From positions 1 through 43,771 of the forward strand of contig NZ_CALAEQ010000183.1 in NCBI RefSeq assembly GCF_937891065.1: 43,771 nucleotides of DNA, given 5' to 3'. Every line of letters begins with the position of its first letter. The stretch's first letter is position 1. Source of the DNA: an uncultured Lutibacter sp. GTDB lineage: Bacteria; Bacteroidota; Bacteroidia; Flavobacteriales; Flavobacteriaceae. The notes beneath the pieces are model-generated. The model did no database searches. It saw nothing but the letters and a program-made list of their open reading frames with translations, and was not told the origin of the DNA. Positions 27,738-37,012 of the stretch are shown in pieces. The translations under genes were made by a program, and so were the position numbers.

Positions 27738-27835
27738 GTCTTGTTTTTAGTGATGTCAAAAGTCAATAATCCTATTGATATATGCAAATTATTTGTTAAA
27801 GTAATGTTATTTCTTTTGTGTAAGATAATAAATTT

Positions 27836-27843
27836 TATCTTTG
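27836..27843 (+). promoter_or_regulatory. -7 element of the TlpA-pair promoter
   Basis: TATCTTTG matches TAnnTTTG. TTTTG at 27814-27818 could be the -33 element, at a slightly short spacing of 17 nt. Confidence 0.55.
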
Positions 27844-27872
27844 ACAAATTATTAACAAATTAAATGTTTTAT

Positions 27873-29243
27873 ATGAAATATATATGGTTTTTTGTTGCTG
27901 TTTTAATGGTGGTTTCTTGTAAAGAAGAAGCTCCTGTTGATTATGCAATTATATCAGGAAATATTACCAATCAAGTGGGTGAACTAACTATTAATAGTGC
28001 CGATAGATTAATTAAAAAAGTGATGAATGTTGCTGAAGATGGAAGTTTTACCGATACTCTTAGAGTTAAAACGGAGACCTACATACTTTTTGACGGAAAA
28101 AATAGAGCATCAGTTTATATTGATGCTGGAAATAACATAAATGTTAGTTACGATGCTAATGATTTTGAAAATAGTTTAATATTTTCGGGCGTTGGTTCTG
28201 AAATAAGTAATTATTTATTCTCCAAAGAGAAAAAAGAAAAGGAATTATCAGTTAATGGTACTGAAGTTTATGAACTTGAAGAAATAGATTATAAGGCTAA
28301 TTTTAATAAAATTAAAACAGCCTTAACTGAAATGATTACTTCTTTTGAAGGAATTTCTGAGGAATTTAAAGTGAAAGAGAAACGAAATATTGACTATGCT
28401 TATTTAAACAAAATAAGTATTTATGAAAGATATCATTCTCATTATGCTGAAAAACCTGATTTTAAAACTTCAGAAGGTTTTTTAAATGAATTAGAAGGTT
28501 TAAGCTATGATAGTGAAGAAGATTTTTCGTTTTCACAAAGTTATAAGTCTATGGTTACTTCACATTTTAATGATGAAGCAGCAAAATTAGTTGAAACAGA
28601 TTCTATTGCAGAAGATATTGCATTTTTAAAAGTTGTTGGTGCTATTCAGAATGATGTAATTAAAAATAATTTATTAGTTGATAATGCAAAATATTCTGTG
28701 ACGTACACAAATGATTTAGAAGCTTATTATAGTGAATTTATGAAGGTTTCAACTAATGAAGACAATAATAAATTAATTACTGAAAGCTATAATAAATTGA
28801 AAACGGTTGCTAAAGGACAGCCATCACCACAATTTGATAATTATGAAAATTTTGCAGGTGGAACAACTTCTTTAAGTGATTTAAAAGGGAAATATGTATA
28901 TGTAGATGTTTGGGCAACTTGGTGTGGACCTTGTAAAAGAGAAATACCTTTTCTTCAAAAAGTTGAAAAGCAATACCATGGTAAAAATATTGAGTTTGTA
29001 AGTCTTTCGGTTGATAAGCTTGATGACCATAATAAATGGCAAGAAATGGTAAAAGAAGAAGAATTAGGAGGCATTCAGTTGTTTGCAGATAAAAGTTGGG
29101 AGTCAGATTTTGTAACAGGATATTTGATAAAAGGTATTCCACGTTTTATTTTAATTGACCCAAATGGGAATATTGTAAATTCTAATGCTCCAAGACCATC
29201 TGAAAGTAAATTGATTGACTTATTTAATGAATTAAGTATTTAA
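27873..29243 (+). CDS. TlpA-like thiol-disulfide lipoprotein (first of a tandem pair)
   Basis: From the ATG at 27873 the protein has 456 residues. An ATG three codons earlier (27864) is possible, but the later one gives a standard lipoprotein signal (MKYIWFFVAVLMVVSC, Cys16). A beta-rich N-terminal domain and a helical linker (about 115-310) precede a C-terminal thioredoxin-like domain of about 315-455 with WATWCGPCK (Cys351, Cys354) and a cis-Pro segment (KGIPRFILIDPNG). It is probably a periplasm-facing thiol reductase of the TlpA/ResA type; its client proteins are unknown. The next gene, 21 nt downstream, is a shorter paralogue. Confidence 0.9.
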   Translation: MKYIWFFVAVLMVVSCKEEAPVDYAIISGNITNQVGELTINSADRLIKKVMNVAEDGSFTDTLRVKTETYILFDGKNRASVYIDAGNNINVSYDANDFENSLIFSGVGSEISNYLFSKEKKEKELSVNGTEVYELEEIDYKANFNKIKTALTEMITSFEGISEEFKVKEKRNIDYAYLNKISIYERYHSHYAEKPDFKTSEGFLNELEGLSYDSEEDFSFSQSYKSMVTSHFNDEAAKLVETDSIAEDIAFLKVVGAIQNDVIKNNLLVDNAKYSVTYTNDLEAYYSEFMKVSTNEDNNKLITESYNKLKTVAKGQPSPQFDNYENFAGGTTSLSDLKGKYVYVDVWATWCGPCKREIPFLQKVEKQYHGKNIEFVSLSVDKLDDHNKWQEMVKEEELGGIQLFADKSWESDFVTGYLIKGIPRFILIDPNGNIVNSNAPRPSESKLIDLFNELSI

Positions 29244-29264
29244 AATAATAACTAATATAAATCA

Positions 29265-30275
29265 ATGAAAAAAATAATTTGGATTTTTGTAATAGCTCTA
29301 ATCGTATCTTGTAATAACGAGGTTAAAGATTATGTAACTTTAAATGGAACTATTAAAACTGCTGGAGTTGAAAAAATAACGGTACAGGGAAGAGGTTTTT
29401 CTAAAGATATTATAGTTGATGCCAATGGAGTATTCTCAGATACTTTAAAAATAACTGATGGTGTTCATGCAATTTCTAATGGGAACGATAGAATTACATT
29501 GTTTTTAAAAAATGGTTATGATTTAAATTTAGAGTTTAAAGGAGAAAAATTTTCAGATGGTATTTCTTTTACAGGAAATGGAGCTGAAACAAATAATTTT
29601 ATGGAAAATAAACGCTCTTTTTACATGAGCGATTTCGCAAATCCTAAAACGTATTTTAAATTAGATAAAGAAGCTTATGAAGCTAAAATTAATGAAGCTA
29701 AATCTTTATTGAAAGGATATAAAGTCAAATTTGATAATTTAGATACACTAATTGTTAAAATGGACGAAAGAAACGATGATATGTTTTTTGGTTATATTGA
29801 ATCTAATTATGAAAAAATGCATGAAAATGTTATGCGTTTTGCAAAAGGAAAACCTTCTCCAACATTTATTAACTATGAGAATAGTAAAGGAGGAACTACT
29901 TCATTGGTAGATTTAAAAGGAAAATATGTTTATATTGATGTTTGGGCAACTTGGTGTGCGCCTTGTAAAGCTGAAATACCACATTTAAAAGCATTAGAGA
30001 AGGAATTTGAAGGAAAGAATATTGAATTTGTAAGTATTTCAGTAGATAGACCAGAAGCTCATGAAACTTGGGTTCAAATGGTGAAGAACGAAAGTTTAGG
30101 CGGTGTTCAATTATTTGCGGATAATAATTTTGAATCAGAATTTATTTTAGAGTTTGGTATAAGTTCTATTCCAAGGTTTATTTTATTAGATCCTCAAGGA
30201 AATATTGTTGATTCTGATGCAGAAAGACCATCAAATCCGAAATTAAAAGAGTTATTTCTTGAATTAGGTATATAA
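29265..30275 (+). CDS. TlpA-like thiol-disulfide lipoprotein (second of a tandem pair)
   Basis: This 336-residue paralogue of the previous gene product has a lipoprotein signal (MKKIIWIFVIALIVSC), a beta-rich N-terminal domain and a C-terminal thioredoxin-like domain with WATWCAPCK (Cys231, Cys234) and SSIPRFILLDPQG. The two C-terminal domains are close to identical in many stretches (KYVYxDVWATWC, IEFVSxSVD, GGxQLFAD). The main difference is the helical middle part, which is about 110 residues shorter here. Tandem duplication followed by loss or gain in the linker is the simplest reading. A terminator follows. Confidence 0.9.
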   Translation: MKKIIWIFVIALIVSCNNEVKDYVTLNGTIKTAGVEKITVQGRGFSKDIIVDANGVFSDTLKITDGVHAISNGNDRITLFLKNGYDLNLEFKGEKFSDGISFTGNGAETNNFMENKRSFYMSDFANPKTYFKLDKEAYEAKINEAKSLLKGYKVKFDNLDTLIVKMDERNDDMFFGYIESNYEKMHENVMRFAKGKPSPTFINYENSKGGTTSLVDLKGKYVYIDVWATWCAPCKAEIPHLKALEKEFEGKNIEFVSISVDRPEAHETWVQMVKNESLGGVQLFADNNFESEFILEFGISSIPRFILLDPQGNIVDSDAERPSNPKLKELFLELGI

Positions 30276-30293
30276 TAATTCAAAAATTTCAAC

Positions 30294-30325
30294 AAAAAAA
30301 GCGCTGATTTATCAGCGTTTTTTTT
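30294..30325. terminator. terminator after the TlpA pair
   Basis: CGCTGA (30302-30307) and TCAGCG (30312-30317) around a TTTA loop, with an A run before and an eight-T run after. It is usable from both strands, as the - strand nnr gene ends at 30341. Confidence 0.85.
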
Positions 30326-30340
30326 GTTTAGTCATTATTT

Positions 30341-31882
30341 TCACGAACTCTTTTCTTCTTTTTCTTGAAGATCACCTTCTTGATTAAATAAATCTAATAT
30401 AGCATTGGGTAAATATTCTAAAATAGTACTTGCAGTAAAAGTTTCATAACCAGTTTTTTGAATCGCAATATCAGCTGTTTTCCCATGTAAATAAACCCCA
30501 AATATGGCGGCGTGTTTTGGTTGATAACCTTGCGCTATAAGTCCTGTAATTAAACCAGTTAATACATCACCACTTCCGGCAGTTGCAAGGGCTGGATTCC
30601 CAGTAGAATTAAAATACATAGATTTACCATCAATAACAACGGTGTTTGCGCCTTTAATAACTAAAATAACTCGATAGTCTTTAGAAAATTTTGAAGCAAT
30701 TTCTAGTTTTTCATAATCGTTTTTCCATGTGCCAATTAAACGTTCCAACTCTTTAGGATGTGGAGTTAGTATTGTATTTTCGGGTAAAAAGTCAAGCAAT
30801 GATTTATTTTGAGCAAGTATATTAATAGCATCCGCATCAATAACTAATGGCAGTTTATTTTCTTTAATAAATTTATCAAATCCTATAGCAGTTTTTTCAG
30901 AAGTTCCCATTCCAGGTCCAATGCCAATTACAGTTGGGGTTGTTTTAAAATTATAATAAGTTAAAACTTGCTCATCATCAACTTCAACCATTGCTTCAGG
31001 TATTGAAATTTGTAAAATGTTATAACCGCATTTTGGCAGATAAGCAGTAACTAAACCATTACCAATTTTTAAAGCAGCCTTTGTTGTTAATGTAACGGCT
31101 CCAATTTTACCAAAACTTCCACCAATTAGTAATGAATGTCCATAGGTTCCTTTATGCGACCATTTATTACGTGGCTTGTATAAAGGGATGATGTCACTTT
31201 TTGATATATAATGTAATTTTGGATGTAAACTGTGTATATAATCTTCATCTAAACCAATATCAAGAACTTCCCAAGTGTTTATATATTCTTTGTTTTCAGG
31301 AAGTAGAAATGCTAATTTAGGAGTTTGAAAAGAAAGTGTATGTTCTGCTCTTAATACTGAATTTTTATCAGTGACAGTTTTATCTGCAAATAAACCAGAA
31401 GGAGTATCAATTGCAAGTGTAAATGCTTTTATATTATTGATATATTGAATTAATTTTTTTGTAAATCCTTCAGGTTTTCTTGTTAACCCATTTCCGAAAA
31501 TAGCATCAATTATAATATCTTCAGCAGATATATCTGGGAAATCTTTTTCGCTATTAATTACTGTTGGCCATTTTCCTAATTCTTTTATTAGATCGTAATT
31601 AGTTAAAAATTCATCAGTTCTTTTATCGCTAAAATTAACAATATAACACTTTACATTATAACCTTTTTCAAATAAATGTCTTGCAATTACTAAACCATCT
31701 CCACCATTATTCCCAATACCACAAAACACATGAATTTGAATATTTACACCTTGTAAACGACTGTCTAGCCATTGAAAGCAAAGTGTGGCAGCACGCTCCA
31801 TTAAATCTAAAGAAGAAATATTGTTGTTTAAAACAGTTGCCTTGTCGGCTTTTATTAGTTGTTTTGGAGATAGTATATACAT
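30341..31882 (-). CDS. nnr: bifunctional NAD(P)H-hydrate epimerase / ADP-dependent dehydratase
   Basis: The 513-residue protein repairs damaged NAD(P)H hydrates. The N-terminal YjeF domain (about 1-215) epimerises R- to S-NAD(P)HX and contains HVFCGIGNNGGDGLVIARHL and the Asp-rich segment DIIIDAIFGNGL. The C-terminal ribokinase-like domain (about 225-500) is the ADP-dependent dehydratase, with IGPGMGTSE, LVIDADAIN, TPHPKELERL and GNPALATAGSGDVLTG, whose GSGD holds the catalytic Asp. Both halves are complete. The ATG at 31882 lies 6 nt from a near-consensus - strand -7 box (TAACTTTA, 31888-31895), so the mRNA may be almost leaderless. Confidence 0.94.
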   Translation of the reverse strand: MYILSPKQLIKADKATVLNNNISSLDLMERAATLCFQWLDSRLQGVNIQIHVFCGIGNNGGDGLVIARHLFEKGYNVKCYIVNFSDKRTDEFLTNYDLIKELGKWPTVINSEKDFPDISAEDIIIDAIFGNGLTRKPEGFTKKLIQYINNIKAFTLAIDTPSGLFADKTVTDKNSVLRAEHTLSFQTPKLAFLLPENKEYINTWEVLDIGLDEDYIHSLHPKLHYISKSDIIPLYKPRNKWSHKGTYGHSLLIGGSFGKIGAVTLTTKAALKIGNGLVTAYLPKCGYNILQISIPEAMVEVDDEQVLTYYNFKTTPTVIGIGPGMGTSEKTAIGFDKFIKENKLPLVIDADAINILAQNKSLLDFLPENTILTPHPKELERLIGTWKNDYEKLEIASKFSKDYRVILVIKGANTVVIDGKSMYFNSTGNPALATAGSGDVLTGLITGLIAQGYQPKHAAIFGVYLHGKTADIAIQKTGYETFTASTILEYLPNAILDLFNQEGDLQEKEEKSS

Positions 31883-31898
31883 ACTAATAAAGTTAATA

Positions 31899-31929
31899 AA
31901 AAAAACCTCTCGAAGTTGAGAGGTTTTTT
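31899..31929. terminator. terminator between accA and nnr
   Basis: AACCTCTC and GAGAGGTT form an 8-bp stem with a 6-nt loop, preceded by an A run and followed by a T run. On the - strand it lies 7 nt after the accA stop and separates accA from nnr. Confidence 0.88.
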
Positions 31930-31935
31930 AATTTT

Positions 31936-32889
31936 TTATCCTTTAAAAACGCCCATGTTTGCGTATTTATTCATTCGTTGTTTTACCAATTCTTTAGAAG
32001 ATAAATCTTTTAAGACTTTATAAGCACTAAGAATGGTTTTTTCAACTTCTTTAAAAGCAACTTCTCTATCATAGTGTGCCCCACCAAGAGGTTCTTTAAT
32101 AATACCATCAATTAACTTTTGTTTTTTCATGTCTTCAGCAGTTAATTTTAAGGCATCAGCTGCTTTTTCCTTGTGTTCCCAACTTCTCCATAAAATAGAA
32201 GAACAAGATTCTGGTGAAATCACTGAATACCATGTATTTTCCATCATATATACTCTATCTCCAACTCCAATACCTAATGCACCACCTGATGCTCCTTCTC
32301 CAATTACTATAGTAATAATTGGTGTTTTTAAACGAGTCATTTCTAATATGTTACGAGCAATAGCTTCACCTTGTCCGCGTTCTTCAGCTTCTAAACCTGG
32401 ATATGCACCTGGAGTATCTAATAAAGTTACTACTGGAATACCAAATTTTTCAGCCATTTTCATTAAGCGTAATGCTTTTCTATAACCTTCTGGATTAGAC
32501 ATTCCAAAATTTCTATATTGTCGAGTTTTAGTGTTGTAACCTTTTTGTTGACCAATAAACATAAATGACTGATCTCCAATTTTACCTAAACCACCAACCA
32601 TTGCTTTATCGTCACCTACCGTTCTGTCTCCATGTAATTCCATAAAGGTATCACCTGTAAGTGCATTGATATGATCTAATGTATAAGGTCTGTTTGGATG
32701 ACGAGAAAGTTGTACTCTTTGCCAAGCAGTTAAGTTTTTATAGATGTCTTTTTTTGTTTTAAGTAATTTAGCCTCAATGTTTTTACAACTTTCAGTCATG
32801 TCAACATCGCTTTCTTTACCAATTAATTCACATTTAGTAAGTTGCTCTTCTAATTCTTTAATAGGTAATTCAAAATCTAAATATTCCAT
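31936..32889 (-). CDS. accA: acetyl-CoA carboxylase carboxyltransferase subunit alpha
   Basis: The 317-residue subunit works with AccD to move the carboxyl group from biotin to acetyl-CoA, the first step of fatty-acid synthesis. It shows the AccA pattern: an N-terminal helical region ([14 protein letters not shown]), [34 protein letters not shown] and the oxyanion-hole glycines in [15 protein letters not shown]. Length is normal. A - strand -7 element at 32913 gives it its own start, and a terminator follows, so it appears monocistronic. Confidence 0.97.
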   Translation of the reverse strand: MEYLDFELPIKELEEQLTKCELIGKESDVDMTESCKNIEAKLLKTKKDIYKNLTAWQRVQLSRHPNRPYTLDHINALTGDTFMELHGDRTVGDDKAMVGGLGKIGDQSFMFIGQQKGYNTKTRQYRNFGMSNPEGYRKALRLMKMAEKFGIPVVTLLDTPGAYPGLEAEERGQGEAIARNILEMTRLKTPIITIVIGEGASGGALGIGVGDRVYMMENTWYSVISPESCSSILWRSWEHKEKAADALKLTAEDMKKQKLIDGIIKEPLGGAHYDREVAFKEVEKTILSAYKVLKDLSSKELVKQRMNKYANMGVFKG

Positions 32890-32912
32890 ATTTTTAAGTT
32901 TGGATGTAATTA

Positions 32913-32920
32913 CAAATATA
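32913..32920 (-). promoter_or_regulatory. -7 element of the accA promoter
   Basis: Read on the - strand the sequence is TATATTTG, a full TAnnTTTG match, 23 nt before the accA ATG. It lies just after the stop codon of the EamA gene. Confidence 0.6.
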
Positions 32921-32928
32921 ATAACTTA

Positions 32929-33825
32929 TCAATTTTGAGAGTTATTATATTTACTTTTTTTATTTTTTAAAATTCCGTTAATTATAACAGTAATAACAAT
33001 AACAAGTCCTCCAATATAGAATTGGGGGCTCATTTTTTCTTTATCACCAAAAAATAACACAGCTAAAATAATACCATAAACAGGTTCTAAATTTACTGTT
33101 AGCATAACGGTGTATGGTGTTAGGTATTTCATAATTTTTACTGAAACCACAAAAGCATAAGCGGTACAAATACTGCTTAATATTAGTAAGTAAATAATAT
33201 CTGAATTTTTTAAAGAGAAATCTTGAATTGAAAAATCAGATATTGCAAAAACATAAACGGAGATAAATGCTACGCCAAAAAGTAACTGATAGAACGAGAT
33301 TACATCAGCTTCAAATTCTCTAATGTATAAGCCATTTAATACCGTAAATAAAGCAGATAAAAATGAAGCTATTAAAGCATAAATGATACCTAATGTATAT
33401 TGACTTTCAACATTAAAAATAATGTATAATCCAGCAATTACTATTAATCCAAATAATAATTCCAAAAAAATTAATCTTCTTTTAAAGAATAGAGGTTCTA
33501 TAAGTGATGTAAATAATGCTCCTGTACTCATTGCAACTAAAGCAATTGAAACATTGGCAACCTTTATGGCTGAAAAAAACGCAACCCAATGTAAAGCTAT
33601 AATAGTACCGCTAATTAAAAATTTTAACAATCCTCTAGGAGTAGTTTTGAGAGACTTTTTTTTAATTAAAAAATAAATAAAAAGAATTAGAACAGCAAAA
33701 AACATTCTGTACCAAACCAATGGAATTGCATCAACACTAATTAAGGCTCCTAAAATAGCTGTAAACCCCCAAATAAACACTAAAAAGTGAAGATGTATGT
33801 AGTTGTTTAGTTTAGTTTTTAGCAT
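32929..33825 (-). CDS. EamA/DMT-superfamily transporter
   Basis: The 298-residue membrane protein has about ten transmembrane helices arranged as two EamA repeats (about 10-145 and 150-285). Typical segments are AILGALISVDAIPLVWYRMFF in the first repeat and LEPVYGIILAVLFFGDKE near the end, both seen in RhaT/EamA exporters. Such proteins export amino acids or other small metabolites, but the substrate cannot be told. The start overlaps the end of the LptF/LptG gene by 14 nt, so both are in one operon. Confidence 0.92.
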   Translation of the reverse strand: MLKTKLNNYIHLHFLVFIWGFTAILGALISVDAIPLVWYRMFFAVLILFIYFLIKKKSLKTTPRGLLKFLISGTIIALHWVAFFSAIKVANVSIALVAMSTGALFTSLIEPLFFKRRLIFLELLFGLIVIAGLYIIFNVESQYTLGIIYALIASFLSALFTVLNGLYIREFEADVISFYQLLFGVAFISVYVFAISDFSIQDFSLKNSDIIYLLILSSICTAYAFVVSVKIMKYLTPYTVMLTVNLEPVYGIILAVLFFGDKEKMSPQFYIGGLVIVITVIINGILKNKKSKYNNSQN

Positions 33826-34900
33826 TTCTAAAGTATAAATAGATTGCTAATGCTCCAAAAATAATATTTGGAGACCACACCATTATAAATGAATTTGTAT
33901 TCGCTCCAGCACCTAATACCTCAGCAATTTTTAAGAAAAACACATAAACAAACATGAGTGAAATACCTATTGCGAGATTAACTCCCATTCCGCCTCTTCG
34001 TTTTTTTGATGCAAGGGCAACAGCAATAAAAGTTAAAATATATGATGATATTGGTAAACTAGTTCTTTTATGAAATTCTACTAAATAAGTGTTTAAATTA
34101 CTAACTCCCCGTTTTTTAGATTGTTGAATGAAATCATACAATTTAAAGGAAGTCATTTCTTTAGCCATATAGGCAACATTTACTAAATCTTTAGGTGTAA
34201 AAGTAAAAGTAGTATCTAGTTTTGAACCATATTCAATACTATCTTTATCCTTATAAATGTACCTTTTTCTATAGTTAGTTAATGTAAATGTACTATCACT
34301 TTCTTTCCATTTAATATTGTCAGAAAATAATTTATAAGTTAGTTTATTTCCCTCAAATTTTTCATAGGAGAAACTATATCCCGTATTTGTTTCAACTCTA
34401 AAGTTTTTTAAGAAAATATAATCATTAGGACCCAATTGTAAATTAACATTAGTTAAATAACTAGAGTCAAATTTTTTAGTGATTACATACGTTCTTATAA
34501 ATTCTTCATATATTTTATTACTACGAGGTACAATAAAGTGATTCATAAGTAATGCAAATACTGTGATAATTGTAGCTCCTATAAAATATGGTTTGAGAAA
34601 TCTAGTAAATGATATTTTTGCAGAGTGTATTGCAATAATCTCTGTATTACTCGATAATTTTGAAGTGAAAAATATAACAGCAATAAATAGCGCTAAAGGC
34701 AAAAAAGTATTTCCGAAAATGATGATAAAATTTACATAATAATCTTTAATAATTTCACCGACTGATAAGTCAGCATATCTTAAAAATTTATCAACTTTTT
34801 CAGATACATCAATTGCAATTGCAATTGGTAACAATAATGTTAATACTAAAGCAACAGAGCCTAAATATTTTTTTAAAATGTATTTATCAAGTATTCTCAA
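33812..34900 (-). CDS. LptF/LptG family permease
   Basis: The 362-residue protein belongs to the YjgP/YjgQ family, the membrane part of the LPS export ABC transporter LptB2FG. It starts with the family pattern LDKYILKKYLGSVALVL, has three N-terminal membrane helices, a periplasmic beta-jellyroll domain (about 130-260) and three C-terminal helices (LPISSYILTFIAVALASKKR, the GGMGVNLAIGISL region). It moves LPS from the inner membrane to the Lpt bridge. Whether it is LptF or LptG is unclear from one copy. It overlaps the EamA gene by 14 nt and begins 15 nt after tgt. Confidence 0.92.
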   Translation of the reverse strand: MRILDKYILKKYLGSVALVLTLLLPIAIAIDVSEKVDKFLRYADLSVGEIIKDYYVNFIIIFGNTFLPLALFIAVIFFTSKLSSNTEIIAIHSAKISFTRFLKPYFIGATIITVFALLMNHFIVPRSNKIYEEFIRTYVITKKFDSSYLTNVNLQLGPNDYIFLKNFRVETNTGYSFSYEKFEGNKLTYKLFSDNIKWKESDSTFTLTNYRKRYIYKDKDSIEYGSKLDTTFTFTPKDLVNVAYMAKEMTSFKLYDFIQQSKKRGVSNLNTYLVEFHKRTSLPISSYILTFIAVALASKKRRGGMGVNLAIGISLMFVYVFFLKIAEVLGAGANTNSFIMVWSPNIIFGALAIYLYFRNAKN

Positions 34901-34915
34901 TTGCTAACTTTTTTA

Positions 34916-36046
34916 TTAAAGTCTTTTGTCTAATTGTTTAACCATACGGTTTTTCCATTCCGTAAAATCTCCTGCTAATATATGCTTTCTTGCTTCACGA
35001 GTCAACCATAAATAAAAACCTAAATTATGAATTGAAGCGATTTGTTTTCCGAGTAATTCATTAGCGGCAAATAAGTGACGTAAATATGCTTTTGAATAGA
35101 TTGTATCTACAAAAGTTATTCCCATATCATCAATAGCAGAAAAATCATTTTCCCATTTTTTATTTTTAATATTAATGGTTCCGTGAGCTGTAAATAACAT
35201 TCCATTACGCGCATTTCGTGTAGGCATTACACAGTCAAACATATCTACTCCTAACGCAATATTTTCTAAAATGTTGATTGGTGTACCAACTCCCATTAAA
35301 TATCTTGGCTTATCTTCAGGAAGAATTGCTGTAACAATTTCAGTCATTTCATACATTTCTTCAGCAGGTTCTCCCACAGAAAGTCCTCCAATAGCATTTC
35401 CTTCGGCACCAACAGAAGCAATAAACTCAGCGGACTGTTTTCTTAAATCTTTGTAAGTACTTCCTTGAACTATAGGAAAAAAAGCTTGAGTATGATCATA
35501 TTTTAATGGTGTTTTATCTAAATGAGTAATACAACGGTTTAACCAACGATGTGTCATATGCATAGAGCGTTTAGCATAGCTGTAATCACAAGGATACGGC
35601 GTACATTCATCAAAAGCCATAATAATATCAGCACCGATTGTACGTTGAATTTCCATCACGTTTTCAGGTGTAAATGTATGATAAGAACCATCAATATGGC
35701 TTTTAAATTTCACACCTTCTTCTTTTATTTTTCTTCTACTAGAAAGAGAATAAACTTGATAACCACCACTATCAGTTAAAATATTACGATCCCAATTCAT
35801 AAATTTATGCAAACCACCAGCTTGCTCCAAAATTTGTGTTTGTGGGCGTAAGTATAAATGATACGTATTTCCTAAAATAATATCAGGATTTATTTCATCT
35901 TTTAATTCGGATTGGTGAACGCCTTTAACTGTACCAACAGTACCAACAGGCATAAAAATAGGTGTTTCAATTTCACCGTGATCAGTTGTAATTTTACCAG
36001 CTCTAGCCTTGCTTTGAGCGTCAGTTTTCTCTAATTTAAATTGCAT
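34916..36046 (-). CDS. tgt: queuine/preQ1 tRNA-guanine transglycosylase, lacking the zinc cysteines
   Basis: From the ATG at 36046 the enzyme has 376 residues. It swaps G34 for preQ1 in tRNAs with GUN anticodons. The catalytic residues are present: Asp92 (TDSGGYQ) and the nucleophile Asp271 (MFDCVMPTRNARNG), along with VQGSTYKDLR and GGLSVGE. The structural zinc site of other bacterial Tgt (CxCxxC plus a later His) is altered: the segment before YSKAYLRHL reads MGITFVDTI with no Cys, although the later His340 (SIHNLGF) remains. A TTG at 36055 would add three residues but lies in the promoter element, so I chose the ATG. Operon with the LptF/G and EamA genes. Confidence 0.95.
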   Translation of the reverse strand: MQFKLEKTDAQSKARAGKITTDHGEIETPIFMPVGTVGTVKGVHQSELKDEINPDIILGNTYHLYLRPQTQILEQAGGLHKFMNWDRNILTDSGGYQVYSLSSRRKIKEEGVKFKSHIDGSYHTFTPENVMEIQRTIGADIIMAFDECTPYPCDYSYAKRSMHMTHRWLNRCITHLDKTPLKYDHTQAFFPIVQGSTYKDLRKQSAEFIASVGAEGNAIGGLSVGEPAEEMYEMTEIVTAILPEDKPRYLMGVGTPINILENIALGVDMFDCVMPTRNARNGMLFTAHGTINIKNKKWENDFSAIDDMGITFVDTIYSKAYLRHLFAANELLGKQIASIHNLGFYLWLTREARKHILAGDFTEWKNRMVKQLDKRL

Positions 36047-36052
36047 AGTCGG

Positions 36053-36060
36053 CAAAGATA
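36053..36060 (-). promoter_or_regulatory. -7 element of the tgt promoter
   Basis: The - strand reads TATCTTTG, a full TAnnTTTG match whose last base lies only 7 nt before the A of the tgt ATG. The mRNA would then have almost no leader. No -33 TTG is seen at the right place. Confidence 0.6.
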
Positions 36061-36136
36061 GTTATATAATTTCGAACGAGTAAAAAATTAAATGACAGAT
36101 AGTATTAAATCTTGAAGTTAGACATGAAGCTTGGTT

Positions 36137-36967
36137 TTAGCTATTCCTTCTTCTTTTTGGTTGAAAATTTGGTTTTCTATTTTTTGGAGAAAATTCTTTC
36201 TTCGAAAAGGTCTTTTTTTGAATATCATTTGATGCTTCTTCGGTTTTAGAAGAAGTAGCAATCATTTCGTTAATTTGATTCATTTCTTCAGAAGTTAATT
36301 CTCTCCATTGACCAACTTCCAAATTACCAATAGTAACATTCATAATTCTTGTGCGTTTTAGTTTGGTTACATCATATTCTAAATATTCGCACATTCTTCT
36401 AATTTGCCTATTTAAACCTTGTGTTAATATAATTTTGAACGTATTTTTATTGAGTTGTTCAACGAAGCATTTTTTTGTTATAGTTCCTAATATAGGAATC
36501 CCTTGACTCATTTTCTGAATAAAATCAGTTGTAATTAGTTGATTTACAGTTACAATATATTCTTTTTCGTGATTATTTCCTGCTCTCAGAATTTTATTTA
36601 CAATATCACCATCGTTTGTTAAAAAAATTAATCCTTCCGAAGGTTTATCTAATCTGCCAATTGGAAAAAGTCGTTCAGGGTGATTGATATAGGTAATAAT
36701 ATTTTTACGTTCTTTAGAATCTGTTGTACAAACAATTCCAATAGGCTTATTAAAAGCTATGTACAGCGTTTTAGGTTTTACTTGTAAAAGTTTACCGTTA
36801 ATTTTAACAATATCACCATCCGTAACACGATTTCCTAATTGAGTAGGCTTTCCGTTAATTGTAACCTTTCCATCTACAATTAATTTTTCAGCTTCTCTGC
36901 GAGAACAAATGCCGGTACTGCTGATATATTTATTTAAATTAATTGAATTTTCGTTCGTATTTTCCAC
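36137..36967 (-). CDS. rluF: 23S rRNA pseudouridine synthase, RluF type
   Basis: The 276-residue protein has an N-terminal S4 RNA-binding domain (about 10-55: LNKYISSTGICSRREAEKLI) and a pseudouridine synthase domain (about 65-230) with the catalytic Asp in GRLDKPSEGL and the later LNRQIRRMCEYL. RluF modifies a uridine of the 23S peptidyl-transferase region in E. coli. RluB and RluE are relatives, but the length of the domain and the IGRLDKPSEG context favour RluF. A basic low-complexity tail (about 240-276, rich in Lys, Arg, Pro and Ser) is extra. Confidence 0.9.
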   Translation of the reverse strand: MENTNENSINLNKYISSTGICSRREAEKLIVDGKVTINGKPTQLGNRVTDGDIVKINGKLLQVKPKTLYIAFNKPIGIVCTTDSKERKNIITYINHPERLFPIGRLDKPSEGLIFLTNDGDIVNKILRAGNNHEKEYIVTVNQLITTDFIQKMSQGIPILGTITKKCFVEQLNKNTFKIILTQGLNRQIRRMCEYLEYDVTKLKRTRIMNVTIGNLEVGQWRELTSEEMNQINEMIATSSKTEEASNDIQKKTFSKKEFSPKNRKPNFQPKRRRNS

Positions 36968-36986
36968 GTATAGAAATTTAAAGCGA

Positions 36987-36994
36987 CAAAGTTA
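36987..36994 (-). promoter_or_regulatory. -7 element of the rluF promoter
   Basis: The - strand reads TAACTTTG, a TAnnTTTG match, 20 nt before the rluF ATG. Confidence 0.55.
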
Positions 36995-37012
36995 CTAAAT
37001 TATGTTTTGTAT

